Of a DNA stretch of 64,000 nt, positions 9,496 to 17,546 are shown piece after piece. The DNA is taken from assembly GCA_017436705.1 (NCBI GenBank), contig JAFSCP010000008.1, positions 28,696 to 92,695 on the forward strand. Reading direction: 5' to 3'. The notes below the pieces were generated by a model. It was not told the DNA's origin. It searched no databases and was given only the letters and a program-made list of their open reading frames with translations. The stretch is from Bacillota bacterium (lineage in GTDB: Bacteria > Bacillota > Clostridia > Peptostreptococcales > Anaerovoracaceae). The position numbers and the translations under genes were made by a program. The first letter of the stretch is position 1, and each line of letters begins with the position of its first letter.

Positions 9496-10077
9496 TTATC
9501 TTGACATGATCACCTTATCGATGAGACCATATTCACATGCTTCATGAGCTCCCATAAAATTGTCTCTGTCAGTATCATGTTCAATCTTTTCCAGAGGCTG
9601 CCCTGTGTTGGCAGCGAGTATTTTGTTTAACTTTTCTCTGGTCTTAAGAATCCACTCAGCGTGAATCTTAATGTCTTCAGCCTGACCGTTTACCCCACCC
9701 AGCGGCTGATGAATCATGATTTCAGCATTAGGAAGTGCGAATCTCTTTCCCTTTGCCCCTGAGGAAAGAAGAAATGCTCCCATGCTTGCTGCCATACCGA
9801 TGCAGATTGTTGATACATCAGGTTTGATGTACTGCATGGTATCATAAATAGCCATGCCGGCGGTTACAGAACCGCCGGGGCTGTTAATGTAGATACAAAT
9901 GTCCTTTTCAGGATCTTCTGCTTCTAAAAAGAGTAACTGAGCCACAACAATGCTTGCCAGATGCTCATCGATCTGTTCCCCTATGAAAATAATTCTGTCC
10001 TTGAGAAGTCTGGAATAGATGTCATAGGATCTTTCCCCTCTGCTTGTCTGTTCAATTACATATGGTACTAAAGCCAT
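9496..10077 (-). CDS. clpP: ATP-dependent Clp protease proteolytic subunit ClpP
   Basis: A 193-residue serine peptidase that forms the tetradecameric chamber used with ClpX. The catalytic triad is Ser98 (in GMAASMGAF), His123 (in MIHQPLGG) and Asp172 (in DTDRDNF). The short propeptide-like N-terminus [11 protein letters not shown] is standard. It is downstream of tig and upstream of clpX in the usual order. Confidence 0.97.
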   Translation of the reverse strand: MALVPYVIEQTSRGERSYDIYSRLLKDRIIFIGEQIDEHLASIVVAQLLFLEAEDPEKDICIYINSPGGSVTAGMAIYDTMQYIKPDVSTICIGMAASMGAFLLSSGAKGKRFALPNAEIMIHQPLGGVNGQAEDIKIHAEWILKTREKLNKILAANTGQPLEKIEHDTDRDNFMGAHEACEYGLIDKVIMSR

Positions 10078-10115
10078 CCTTTATACCCCTTTCTTTTATT
10101 TAATACATTTATTTC

Positions 10116-11399
10116 TTATTTAACGATTGCGTTGTCGAAAATGAAGTCGATTGCCTTCTTAACCTGAAGGTCCTTCTTGAAGTATACAAGACCTTCTTCG
10201 CCGATTGCTTCCTTAACCTTGTCAACTGGCATCTGGTACTGGATACCCATCATCTTGAGTTCTTCTTCAAGTTCTTCGTCAGCAACTTCAATCTTTTCAG
10301 CTTCTACGATACCTGTAAGGATAATTCTTGTCTTAACCTGTCTTTCAGCGTCTGGTCTTAATTCGCCTCTGAAATCTTCCTGTGTCTTGCCAGTGAATTC
10401 AAGGTACTGAGCAATGGAGAGACCCTGGTATCTTAACTGCTGGTCAAGTTCCTGGCTCATTCTGTCCATTTCGTCTTCGATCATGGAAGCAGGTACTTCA
10501 ACTTCGTTAGCTTCAACAACCTTAGCAAGAGCAGCATCCTTCATTGCGCTTTCGCTGCCTGCTTTTGCATATGATTCTAGTCTTTCTCTGTGAGACTGTT
10601 TTAATTCTTCTAAAGTATCAAATTCGCTTATATCCTTAGCAAATTCGTCATCAAGTTCAGGAAGCTGTTCTTCCTTAACTTCGTGTACGTGGCAGTGGAA
10701 TACTGCAGCCTTGCCAGCTAAGTCAGGTGCGTGGTATTCTTCTGGGAATGTAACTTCTACGTCCTTGTCTTCGCCTGCAGCTACGCCAACGAGCTGTTCT
10801 TCGAATCCTGGGATGAACATACCGGAGCCAAGCTTAAGTTCCTGTCTTTCAGCTGTGCCGCCTTCGAACTGTTCTTCACCTACGAAACCAGCATAGTCGA
10901 ATAATACTGTGTCGCCTTCCTGTGCTGCTCTTTCAACGATAGCAATTCTAGCGTTTCTCTTCTGAAGGTTTTCGATTTCTCTTTCAACGTCTTCGTCTTT
11001 GACTTCCTGTTCAATCTTTTCGATTTCTACGCCCTTGTAGTCCTTAACTTCTACGATTGGGAAGCATGGAACAGTGATAGTTACTGTGAAGCCCTGGCCC
11101 TTTGCAACTTCGCTGAAATCTGCGGATGGAGCGCCAACAACTTCAAGACCTAATTCAGTAAGAGTCTTACCATAGTTTTCGCTGATAAGGTCGTTGATAG
11201 CATCTTCGAAGAAAACGCCTTCTCCGTAGTGCTTTTCGATGATGCTTCTAGGAGCTTTGCCCTTTCTGAAACCATCGATTGCGAACTGGCCCTTAGCCTG
11301 CTGGTAAACTTTAATCTGTGCACTTTCAAATTCTTCTGCAGTGAATTCCATAGTGAACTTTACATCGTTCTTTTCTCTTGAAATAAATGTTGCTTTCAT
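10116..11399 (-). CDS. tig: Trigger factor, ribosome-associated chaperone and prolyl isomerase
   Basis: A 427-residue trigger factor with the three expected parts: N-terminal ribosome-binding domain carrying the FRKGKAP signature near residue 44, an FKBP-type peptidyl-prolyl isomerase domain (roughly 160-245, with GDTVLFDYAGFV and GSGMFIPGFEEQLVG), and a C-terminal helical chaperone domain. It is the first gene of the tig-clpP-clpX-lon run and has a good promoter upstream and an AGGAGG ribosome site. Confidence 0.96.
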   Translation of the reverse strand: MKATFISREKNDVKFTMEFTAEEFESAQIKVYQQAKGQFAIDGFRKGKAPRSIIEKHYGEGVFFEDAINDLISENYGKTLTELGLEVVGAPSADFSEVAKGQGFTVTITVPCFPIVEVKDYKGVEIEKIEQEVKDEDVEREIENLQKRNARIAIVERAAQEGDTVLFDYAGFVGEEQFEGGTAERQELKLGSGMFIPGFEEQLVGVAAGEDKDVEVTFPEEYHAPDLAGKAAVFHCHVHEVKEEQLPELDDEFAKDISEFDTLEELKQSHRERLESYAKAGSESAMKDAALAKVVEANEVEVPASMIEDEMDRMSQELDQQLRYQGLSIAQYLEFTGKTQEDFRGELRPDAERQVKTRIILTGIVEAEKIEVADEELEEELKMMGIQYQMPVDKVKEAIGEEGLVYFKKDLQVKKAIDFIFDNAIVK

Positions 11400-11545
11400 T
11401 AAAATATATCCTCCTAAATATTAAAAACAAATTTTAGTGGCTGCCTGCATAAATTTCGGCCATACTGCCCGTTTTTTCGCAGCTCAAAACACCGAAAGCG
11501 CAAGCAATCGCAATATATTATACATCTTATTACCACCAAAGTAAA
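11400..11545 (-). promoter_or_regulatory. Promoter and 5' leader of the tig-clp-lon operon
   Basis: On the minus strand TTTACT (11540-11545) and TATAAT (11517-11522) are separated by 17 bases, a good sigma-A type promoter. The resulting leader of about 110 nt before the tig ATG contains GC-rich segments that could fold, but I see no CIRCE or CtsR-type operator. Confidence 0.65.
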
Positions 11546-11604
11546 GAAATTATCCGTTTTTTAAGTGTTTTTTTCGTGAAAACTGCAAAAAATTCAGCTG
11601 ATTT

Positions 11605-11656
11605 TCACAAAAAACAAAAAAACAAGTGCTGATTATTGTCAGCACCTGTTATTAAT
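11605..11656 (-). terminator. Intrinsic terminator after the CYTH gene
   Basis: Minus strand: GGTGCTGA, loop CAATAA, TCAGCACT, followed by TTGTTTTTTTG. It is a strong stem with a U-rich tail immediately after the CYTH stop codon. Confidence 0.85.
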
Positions 11657-11672
11657 CATTAAATTTTATTCC

Positions 11673-12296
11673 CTATTCCAGTCCCAGAAGCTCCAGACCG
11701 CGCTGGTATTTGCTCTTATCACATGGAACCAGATTGTATTTGGAGGCCAGTTCTTCCCCCAAAGCTATCATGTCACGCTGCTCACCTGAATAAAGTTCCA
11801 CTTCCACTTCCAGAATGTCAGCATCACCGCAGCTTGTGCGGATTACGCCTTCATCCAGTGAAATCACGCTGATGGAAGCTCCTGTATCAATCTGAATTGA
11901 TCTGCGCAGGAAGTCCATTTCCATTACATTTATCAGTTTCTTGCCGCCTGCTGCAGCTTCCAGCTCATCAAAGATTTCACTCCCGCGGAAAATCTCTACT
12001 GTAGGCTCTGCCAGATAGGCTTCGTCTGCCGGCACATTCAGCTCGCCGCGCATGTGAAGGCCATCAACCGCACTGCCTTTCCACTTCAGTGTCACGATTA
12101 TGTTGTCATTTTCAAAGCGCGCTCTGAGAGCAATCTTGCGTGCGCGCAGGTCCCCTTCTGCTGTATCTAAGTATATTGCCCGCATCTGCAGAGTTTCATC
12201 ACCTTCAGGATTACGCATTTCTGCCAGATGCTTATCATCCAAAATTCTGTCCTTTGCCAGATTGTCCCCCAGATAATATTTTAATTCAATCTCCAT
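11673..12296 (-). CDS. CYTH-domain protein (triphosphate tunnel metalloenzyme family)
   Basis: A 207-residue CYTH domain. The diagnostic MEIELKYYL start supplies the ExExK metal/phosphate motif, and the alternating basic and acidic residues of the tunnel follow (QMRAIYLDT, IALRARFE, VTLKWKG, EVEVELYSGE). Family members hydrolyse inorganic triphosphate or thiamine triphosphate, or act as class IV adenylate cyclases; bacterial stand-alone copies most often act as triphosphatases. It is monocistronic, with its own terminator. Confidence 0.85.
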   Translation of the reverse strand: MEIELKYYLGDNLAKDRILDDKHLAEMRNPEGDETLQMRAIYLDTAEGDLRARKIALRARFENDNIIVTLKWKGSAVDGLHMRGELNVPADEAYLAEPTVEIFRGSEIFDELEAAAGGKKLINVMEMDFLRRSIQIDTGASISVISLDEGVIRTSCGDADILEVEVELYSGEQRDMIALGEELASKYNLVPCDKSKYQRGLELLGLE

Positions 12297-12362
12297 ATTG
12301 TCTGTCTCCGTCTTCTGTAATAAAAAAGGTAAGCAGTATTTTATAACATTTCCGGCAACATG

Positions 12363-12998
12363 TCAAATATTTAGTAATTTTTTTCCGGCTTCGATAGCTC
12401 CGATTGCAAAGATTTTTTTAGAAAATGCTGTGTGACGGATTTCAAGAACTTCGTCCTCCAGTGCGAAAAATACTGAATGTTCCCCAGGAACGCTGCCCAT
12501 TCTGTGGACTGCAACTTTTTCTTCATACTCTTCCGGTGTGATGCCAATACGTTCACAAAGAGTCCTGGCAGTACCGCTTGGTGCATCCAGTTTTTTAGTA
12601 TGATGTGCCTCATAAACCCTGATATCCGCATCTTCTCCCAGCATTCTGCTGCCCAGCTCTGCCAGCTGGTTCATAGCCTCCACTCCCCGTGAAAAGTTAG
12701 TCCGTTTGTCCACAGGGCATATTTTACGGAGAAGACCTATTATCTCCCAGCCCTCCGGTCCGTATCCTGTTGTCCCGATTACCACCGGTATGCCGCCGCC
12801 CTGCTTCCTGCAATAGTCGTATACAGAAGTAATGGCCTCCGGATGACTGAAGTCGATGATGAGATCCAGTTTCTCCGAAGGCCACGGTTTTTCGTCAGCA
12901 GGTTCAATGAGGAAAATCTCAGAGAAAGCTCCGTCCGCTGCCGCCTGGGCATGCAGAACCTTTCCCATGTTCCCCGTTCCTACAATTCCTAATTTCAT
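12363..12998 (-). CDS. dapB: Short 4-hydroxy-tetrahydrodipicolinate reductase
   Basis: A 211-residue reductase for the lysine/diaminopimelate pathway. It has the N-terminal nucleotide motif GIVGTGNMG and the substrate-binding signature EAHHTKKLDAPSGTA near residue 130 with the catalytic His-His pair and Lys. At 211 residues it is shorter than the usual 240-270; the shortfall seems to lie in the Rossmann half and before the C-terminus, not in the catalytic motif. It stands alone, without other dap genes nearby. Confidence 0.85.
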   Translation of the reverse strand: MKLGIVGTGNMGKVLHAQAAADGAFSEIFLIEPADEKPWPSEKLDLIIDFSHPEAITSVYDYCRKQGGGIPVVIGTTGYGPEGWEIIGLLRKICPVDKRTNFSRGVEAMNQLAELGSRMLGEDADIRVYEAHHTKKLDAPSGTARTLCERIGITPEEYEEKVAVHRMGSVPGEHSVFFALEDEVLEIRHTAFSKKIFAIGAIEAGKKLLNI

Positions 12999-13069
12999 TG
13001 CTGCCTCCCCGTCATATCATTTTTTGCTTTTCTGACATAATATGAAAGAAGGCTTGTTTTAATTACTCT

Positions 13070-13348
13070 TTATTCCCTGTTGTTTTTTGCAACTTCCACA
13101 ATTTCCATGAATTTGCTCATAATATATTCGTAGTTCTTGCGTCTGTGAGGCACCATGCAGCCTGAGCAGTCCTTGATACCGTCCTCAGTGTATTTGAAGT
13201 TGCCGCCGCATTTGCTGCCCAGAGCATAAAGGGGGCAGTAGCAGAAAAGGCAGTTGAAGTTTTCTGCATCCTGAGTCGGGTGGCAAGGGAAAAATTCGCA
13301 CTCCTTATGCTGGAAAAACTTGTAGTTTTCAGTCTTTAATGGTTCCAT
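13070..13348 (-). CDS. Cysteine-rich small domain protein (PF04071-like)
   Basis: A 92-residue protein with eight cysteines in a pattern FFPCHP, CLFCYCPLYALGSKCGG and KDCSGCMVPHR, matching the 'cysteine-rich small domain' found in or fused to cobalamin-biosynthesis and uptake genes. The cysteines could bind metal. It follows the ECF S-component gene by 10 bases; its AGGAGG site overlaps that gene's end, so it belongs to the transporter operon. The association supports, but does not prove, a vitamin B12 role for the operon. Confidence 0.8.
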   Translation of the reverse strand: MEPLKTENYKFFQHKECEFFPCHPTQDAENFNCLFCYCPLYALGSKCGGNFKYTEDGIKDCSGCMVPHRRKNYEYIMSKFMEIVEVAKNNRE

Positions 13349-13357
13349 AATGTCCTC

Positions 13358-14293
13358 CTATCGGTAGATTCCGTATTTAATCTTGATTCTCTCTATTTTA
13401 TCAATCATCGGTCGTCCCATAAACAGCATACATGCTGCTGCGGTACCTGCATGAAGCAGGTCATATGGCAGACCGCTGACAAACATCAGCCGCAGGGTAT
13501 TGAAACTGATTTCAACACCAGGCATACCTGTCATTGTGAACAGGCTGGCCATGTTTAGTATTCCTCCGTAAATTATAACAGTTGCGAGGAAAGTAAACAA
13601 GGTCAAAGTTATCCTGTCTGCCGGCAGCCGCTTTCTCTGAAACAGCAGTCCTGCCAGAAGGCCAAGTGCGCCGAATACATATATTCTCCATCCAAAGAAA
13701 GTTTCGTCATCTCCCGGCGCAATAATGTATGTCACGTAAGCCAGAATCATCGCCGCAAAAAAGCAGATGACAGGCCCCATGATTACCTGGAATGTCTTTG
13801 ATTTTCTTTCTGCGCTGTTCAGGTTGAATGCCAGCCCTGCCATGAAGCCGAGAAGGCCCCAGCAGAACATCTGCCATGGCGTCCATGGTCCCTGACTGAG
13901 AAAAAAGTTGCAGACAAATCTGGCCAGAGCGCCAACCAGGAACCCGGCTTCCGGACCCATTGCAATTCCTGCGATTATTACCATAGCGGTACCGATTTCG
14001 ATGATGGAAATTGTCATGTTGAAAAAGGTATGGACAGCCACGGTAATTGCCGTCATCATGGCAATCAGCACGATTTCACGGGCTTTTGGGCGCCGTTTCT
14101 CAAAAATCATGAAAAACGGTATCATGGTGTATATGATTACCAACAGGCTGATGAGCATATAGTTGGCCTGATCCAGAATAAAACTTCCTGCAAGCAGTGT
14201 AAGCGGCATGGCGATGAGTATCAGCAGACCAGCTGTAAAAGTACGTTTCCTGCGTGATGCTAATTGCTGCCCGTCGTAACCTGTTCTGCCCAT
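13358..14293 (-). CDS. ECF transporter substrate-binding S component (vitamin, possibly cobalamin)
   Basis: A polytopic membrane protein of 311 residues from the chosen start, with roughly nine hydrophobic segments and features of ECF S components (for example VAVHTFFNMTISIIEIGTA and MGPEAGFLVGALARFVCNF). It would capture the vitamin and dock on the T/A-A module encoded just upstream. A longer start at 14332 exists, but the ATG at 14293 has a perfect AGGAGG at 7 bases spacing and overlaps the ATPase end by 34 bases, so it is preferred. The Cys-rich gene and the candidate riboswitch point to cobalamin; the ligand remains inferred. Confidence 0.8.
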   Translation of the reverse strand: MGRTGYDGQQLASRRKRTFTAGLLILIAMPLTLLAGSFILDQANYMLISLLVIIYTMIPFFMIFEKRRPKAREIVLIAMMTAITVAVHTFFNMTISIIEIGTAMVIIAGIAMGPEAGFLVGALARFVCNFFLSQGPWTPWQMFCWGLLGFMAGLAFNLNSAERKSKTFQVIMGPVICFFAAMILAYVTYIIAPGDDETFFGWRIYVFGALGLLAGLLFQRKRLPADRITLTLFTFLATVIIYGGILNMASLFTMTGMPGVEISFNTLRLMFVSGLPYDLLHAGTAAACMLFMGRPMIDKIERIKIKYGIYR

Positions 14294-16011
14294 GCGGCCA
14301 CCTCCTCCCATGTAACTGCTTCCGGCAGCCATTTCCGTGCAATTCTGTTTGCCGATGTGGTGTAGAAATTATTACCCGCAAAAAACTCTTTCGGACTTCC
14401 CACAGACACAATATCTCCGTCAAAGAACATGGCACATCTGTCAGCATATTCTGCACAGAACTCTACGTCATGGGAAACCATAAAAATAGTCACGCCATCT
14501 TCTGTCAGCTTCTTCAGCACCTGCGCCAGAGTAATTTTGAAGAAAGGGTCCAGCCCTTTGGTAGGCTCGTCAAGAAGCAGGATTTTAGGTTCCAGCAGAA
14601 GGATTTTGCCGAGAGCCAGCCTCTGCTGTTCGCCTCCGGAAAGGTCATAAGGATGGGACTTCCGCAGGTGGCTGATTTCCATTCGGTCCAGCATTTCCTC
14701 AATGCGCCCCGCCTTTTCCTCATCGCTGAAACCGCTGTAATACAGCGCCTCCAGCAATTCTTCCTCGACAGTTATTTCTGTAAAAAGTGCCTGAGGATTC
14801 TGAGGCAGCATTGCCAGACGGTTATGAAAAAGTTCTTTGAAATTATCTTTTTTTACTTTCAGGCCGTCAACTGTGATAGAACCGCTCTGGGCTGTAATGT
14901 TTCCGCTTATTGCCTTGAGGGTTGTAGACTTACCTACGCCGTTTCCTCCCATCAGGCAGAAAAGCTCGCCTCTGCGCACGCTGACATTGAGTCCGCGCAG
15001 TACATCGCCGGAATCTTTATTATATCTGAACCAGAGATTTTTTATGTTTATGATTTCGTCCGCGTCGTTTTTAGTCGAATTCTGTCGAACTTTGTCACCA
15101 CCATGAAGTATGGAAGAATCAACCTCCGGCACATTATTGGCCTCTGCAATCTGCTCAAGCCAAAGCCTTCCTTCTCTGATAGTCAGCGGAGAAAACTCCC
15201 TGTCCTTACGCATGAATCCCGGTACTCCTGCGGCTCTGCATGCAGAATAAATTTTCATGACAGACGGCATTCCATAGAACATAGGATGTCTTTCCTCAAT
15301 GCTGCTGCCGCCAAGATATCGTCCGATGTTCCACGGCTCATCGCAGGCGATAATGCGGCCCTTGTCCATTACCATAACCTTATCCGCCATGGTAAAGAGT
15401 TCTTCCAGCCGGTGCTCGGAAATAATTACGGTTGTTCCCAGTTCGCGGTTTATTCTGTAGACTGTCTTGAGGAATTCAGTAGCCGCAATAGGGTCCAGCT
15501 GTGAAGTAGGCTCGTCCAGAATGAGCACCTTAGGCTGCATTACCATGACAGAAGCCAGGTTAAGAAGCTGCTTCTGGCCGCCGGAAAGCTCACTGACGTT
15601 TTTGCGGAACCAGGTCTGGATATCGAAGAAGCTTGCCATTTCAGCCACTCTGCGTTTGATGGACTGGTTATCCAGTCCCAGGCTCTCTAGGCCGAAAGCC
15701 AGCTCATGCCAGACTTTATCGGTTACCAGCTGATTGTCCGGATTCTGCTGGACAAAACCTATCTGGGATGCATTGACACGGTCATCCAGTTCCCCTGTTT
15801 CCTTGCCTCCGTACAGAACCTTTCCGGAAACTTCCCCGTAAGGCACCAGATTCTTTTTCAGGTGACGGAGCAGAGTGCTCTTGCCGCAGCCTGACTTGCC
15901 GCAGAGAACCACAAACTCAGACTGCTCAACTTCAAAGGACACCTGATCCAGGGCTTTTCTCTCAGCTGCAGGGTATTTAAAACTTAAATCTTTAACTTCT
16001 ATTGCTGCCAT
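14260..16011 (-). CDS. ECF transporter ATPase with two fused ABC domains
   Basis: Two ABC ATPase domains in one 583-residue chain. Domain 1 (about 1-280): Walker A GKSGCGKSTL, signature LSGGQKQLL, Walker B VLILDEPTSQLD. Domain 2 (about 315-570): Walker A GGNGVGKSTT, signature LSGGEQQRLAL, Walker B ILLLDEPTKGLD. It powers vitamin import with the T component just upstream and the S component just downstream. I prefer the start at 16011 (MAAIEVKDLSF) because AGGAGAAAG lies just upstream and the family N-terminus fits; a start at 16098 would add 29 residues of no ABC similarity. It overlaps the T gene stop. Confidence 0.92.
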   Translation of the reverse strand: MAAIEVKDLSFKYPAAERKALDQVSFEVEQSEFVVLCGKSGCGKSTLLRHLKKNLVPYGEVSGKVLYGGKETGELDDRVNASQIGFVQQNPDNQLVTDKVWHELAFGLESLGLDNQSIKRRVAEMASFFDIQTWFRKNVSELSGGQKQLLNLASVMVMQPKVLILDEPTSQLDPIAATEFLKTVYRINRELGTTVIISEHRLEELFTMADKVMVMDKGRIIACDEPWNIGRYLGGSSIEERHPMFYGMPSVMKIYSACRAAGVPGFMRKDREFSPLTIREGRLWLEQIAEANNVPEVDSSILHGGDKVRQNSTKNDADEIINIKNLWFRYNKDSGDVLRGLNVSVRRGELFCLMGGNGVGKSTTLKAISGNITAQSGSITVDGLKVKKDNFKELFHNRLAMLPQNPQALFTEITVEEELLEALYYSGFSDEEKAGRIEEMLDRMEISHLRKSHPYDLSGGEQQRLALGKILLLEPKILLLDEPTKGLDPFFKITLAQVLKKLTEDGVTIFMVSHDVEFCAEYADRCAMFFDGDIVSVGSPKEFFAGNNFYTTSANRIARKWLPEAVTWEEVAAWAEQVTTGSN

Positions 16012-16895
16012 TTTCTTTCTCCTGTAATATCGATAATTATGGGAATACTCAGCAGCAGGCAGTACGCGGTAAAAATTACAATCATCACAGCATCCCACTG
16101 CATCGGCACTATCTGCGGATAAAAATTAATTGATGTTCTTCCCATGATGCAGCCTGCAGTTCCTGCAAGGCCTGTCGCTCCAATTGCTGCAAGGGCTTTC
16201 CAGTCCTCAGGTTTCATTCTGAAAAGATGGAAGCTGGTTCTGCCCGGAAGTCCATATCCCCTTGCCTCCATGGAGTCAGAGGTTTCAATTGCTGCTTCCA
16301 GAGACCAGGAAATCAGGATTGAAACTTCCTTTACACTCTGGCGCAGTCTGGCCATTCTGCCGCCTTCCACATGGCGCCCCATACAGCGCTGACCAAGGTG
16401 GATTTCCTTGAAGCGGCTCTTAAGCAGCGGTATGAACCTGAAAACCATTGAAAGCGTCAGCCCGAGCACCGGCGCTGCTTTGCCGAAAATATATATAAGT
16501 TTGTCCGAGGACATGATTACGTTGAAACATCCGAACCAGATAATCACTGATGAAAGAAGCAGTGCGCCCACCACACCGCTGATAAAAGCCTCCAGCGTGA
16601 TTCTGTTTCCCGCCAGATAAAAGAGCACCGTTGCTCCGTTGTGATTAAAAAGCGTATTTATGAGCGCCATGATGATAATAACCGGTACTGTAAAAAGCAG
16701 ATTTGTCTTTACAGCCTTCCGTCCGCTGAGCATCAGCGAATAAACCCATGAAAACACCAGCGTCACCGCCAGAAAAGCAGGACTCATGGAAAACATGGTA
16801 ATTCCTATTGCAAAAATAAAAAATATCAAGTTGACCGCCGGATGATAGCCGGCAAAAGTACTGCCCTCACCCAGTCCATCCTTAAAAATTTTCAA
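15999..16895 (-). CDS. ECF transporter T component (transmembrane scaffold)
   Basis: A 298-residue CbiQ/EcfT-type membrane protein. After five hydrophobic segments it carries the cytoplasmic coupling helices with Ala-Arg-Gly type signatures, including EARGYGLPGRTSF (the A-R-G motif) and the preceding ISWSLEAAIETSDSM. It joins the S component to the ATPase. Translation begins at TTG (16893-16895) with GGAGGAT upstream; a terminator hairpin ends only a few bases before this ribosome site. First gene of the operon. Confidence 0.9.
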   Translation of the reverse strand: MKIFKDGLGEGSTFAGYHPAVNLIFFIFAIGITMFSMSPAFLAVTLVFSWVYSLMLSGRKAVKTNLLFTVPVIIIMALINTLFNHNGATVLFYLAGNRITLEAFISGVVGALLLSSVIIWFGCFNVIMSSDKLIYIFGKAAPVLGLTLSMVFRFIPLLKSRFKEIHLGQRCMGRHVEGGRMARLRQSVKEVSILISWSLEAAIETSDSMEARGYGLPGRTSFHLFRMKPEDWKALAAIGATGLAGTAGCIMGRTSINFYPQIVPMQWDAVMIVIFTAYCLLLSIPIIIDITGERKWQQ

Positions 16896-16907
16896 GTGTA
16901 ATCCTCC

Positions 16908-16948
16908 AAAATAAAAAAACGGCCGCCCTCAGGCCGCCGTCAATCAAT
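16908..16948 (-). terminator. Leader terminator ahead of the ECF operon
   Basis: Minus strand: ACGGC, G, GCC, loop TGAG, GGC, G, GCCGT followed by TTTTTTATTTT. It is an intrinsic terminator placed between the structured leader and the ribosome site of the T gene, the usual position for riboswitch-controlled attenuation. Confidence 0.85.
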
Positions 16949-16983
16949 CTTTAATATTTCAAAAAATTAAAAAAGAACGATGC

Positions 16984-17100
16984 TATTCTGCCTCAGAGAA
17001 TGTGTCATCAGAATCTGTACTCGTCTCCCGACTTTACGGTTGCTGAGAAACAGTGAGGGAAGCTCGCCCTTCTTCCGTTAGTACAGTTCTATCATATTTA
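16984..17100 (-). promoter_or_regulatory. Structured leader RNA, candidate compact cobalamin riboswitch
   Basis: The minus-strand transcript has a closing stem CTGTACT/AGTACAG (7 perfect pairs), an inner ACGG/CCGT stem and a GAAG/CTTC hairpin. Single-stranded elements resemble cobalamin riboswitch consensus: CTCACTGT (compare GCCACTGT) and AAAGTCGGGAGACGAG (compare AAGxCAGGAGACCxG), and a following hairpin ATTCTG/CAGAAT could be the kissing partner. It precedes a terminator and an ECF operon containing a cobalamin-associated gene. It is shorter than classical B12 riboswitches, so class assignment is tentative. Confidence 0.5.
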
Positions 17101-17111
17101 CTTCGTTTGAC

Positions 17112-17140
17112 ATTGTAACATATATTACTTCATAAATCAA
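17112..17140 (-). promoter_or_regulatory. Promoter of the ECF transporter leader
   Basis: Minus strand TTGATT (17135-17140), 17-base spacer, TACAAT (17112-17117). It would start transcription near 17105, immediately before the structured leader. Confidence 0.7.
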
Positions 17141-17143
17141 GGC

Positions 17144-17176
17144 ACAAAAAAGAACCGCATCTGCGGTTCTTTCGTC
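17144..17176 (-). terminator. Intrinsic terminator after the DUF1292 gene
   Basis: Minus strand AAAGAACCGCA, short loop, TGCGGTTCTTTTTTG: a near-perfect stem with a U tract, placed 20 bases after the DUF1292 stop. Confidence 0.85.
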
Positions 17177-17194
17177 TTCGTGTTAAGTTGGCGA

Positions 17195-17464
17195 TTATGC
17201 TTCTTCAGCCATAATCTTATCGAATTCTGCAACTACCTTTTCGAATTCAGCATCGTCTTCAATGTCAACGAGTTCGAATTCTTCTTCGCCTACTTCCTTG
17301 TAGCCGTAAAGGTAAACGTCGTCAGTTCCGTCATCTGGAATTAAAGCGATGTATTCCTTGCCTTCGAAATCGAAAACGCCCATGATTTCGCATTCTACTT
17401 CTGCGCCGTCATCAAATTCAAGAGTGATAACATCAGCTTCGTCCATTCTTTTTTCGTCTGCCAT
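17195..17464 (-). CDS. DUF1292 acidic small protein
   Basis: An 89-residue, very acidic protein of the DUF1292 family (ITLEFDDGAEVECEIMGVF, KEYIALIPDD, VYLYGYKE, ELVDIED). This family is widespread in Firmicutes, often near ruvX-like and mutS2-like genes; function unknown. The first in-frame ATG at 17479 encodes MEEIK and actually contains the ribosome site GGAGG, so the start at 17464 (MADEKRMDE) is chosen. It has its own terminator. Confidence 0.85.
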   Translation of the reverse strand: MADEKRMDEADVITLEFDDGAEVECEIMGVFDFEGKEYIALIPDDGTDDVYLYGYKEVGEEEFELVDIEDDAEFEKVVAEFDKIMAEEA

Positions 17465-17546
17465 TTTTATTTCCTCCATAAAATGTTTATTTACAAAATT
17501 AACAAATTTACTATATCATAAATTTTCCCGGCAGGCAACTAAAATA

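Noticed and set aside
14254..15504. 416-codon plus-strand frame antisense to the ECF ATPase
   Set aside because: The minus strand encodes two full ABC domains with all motifs; the plus frame lacks any.
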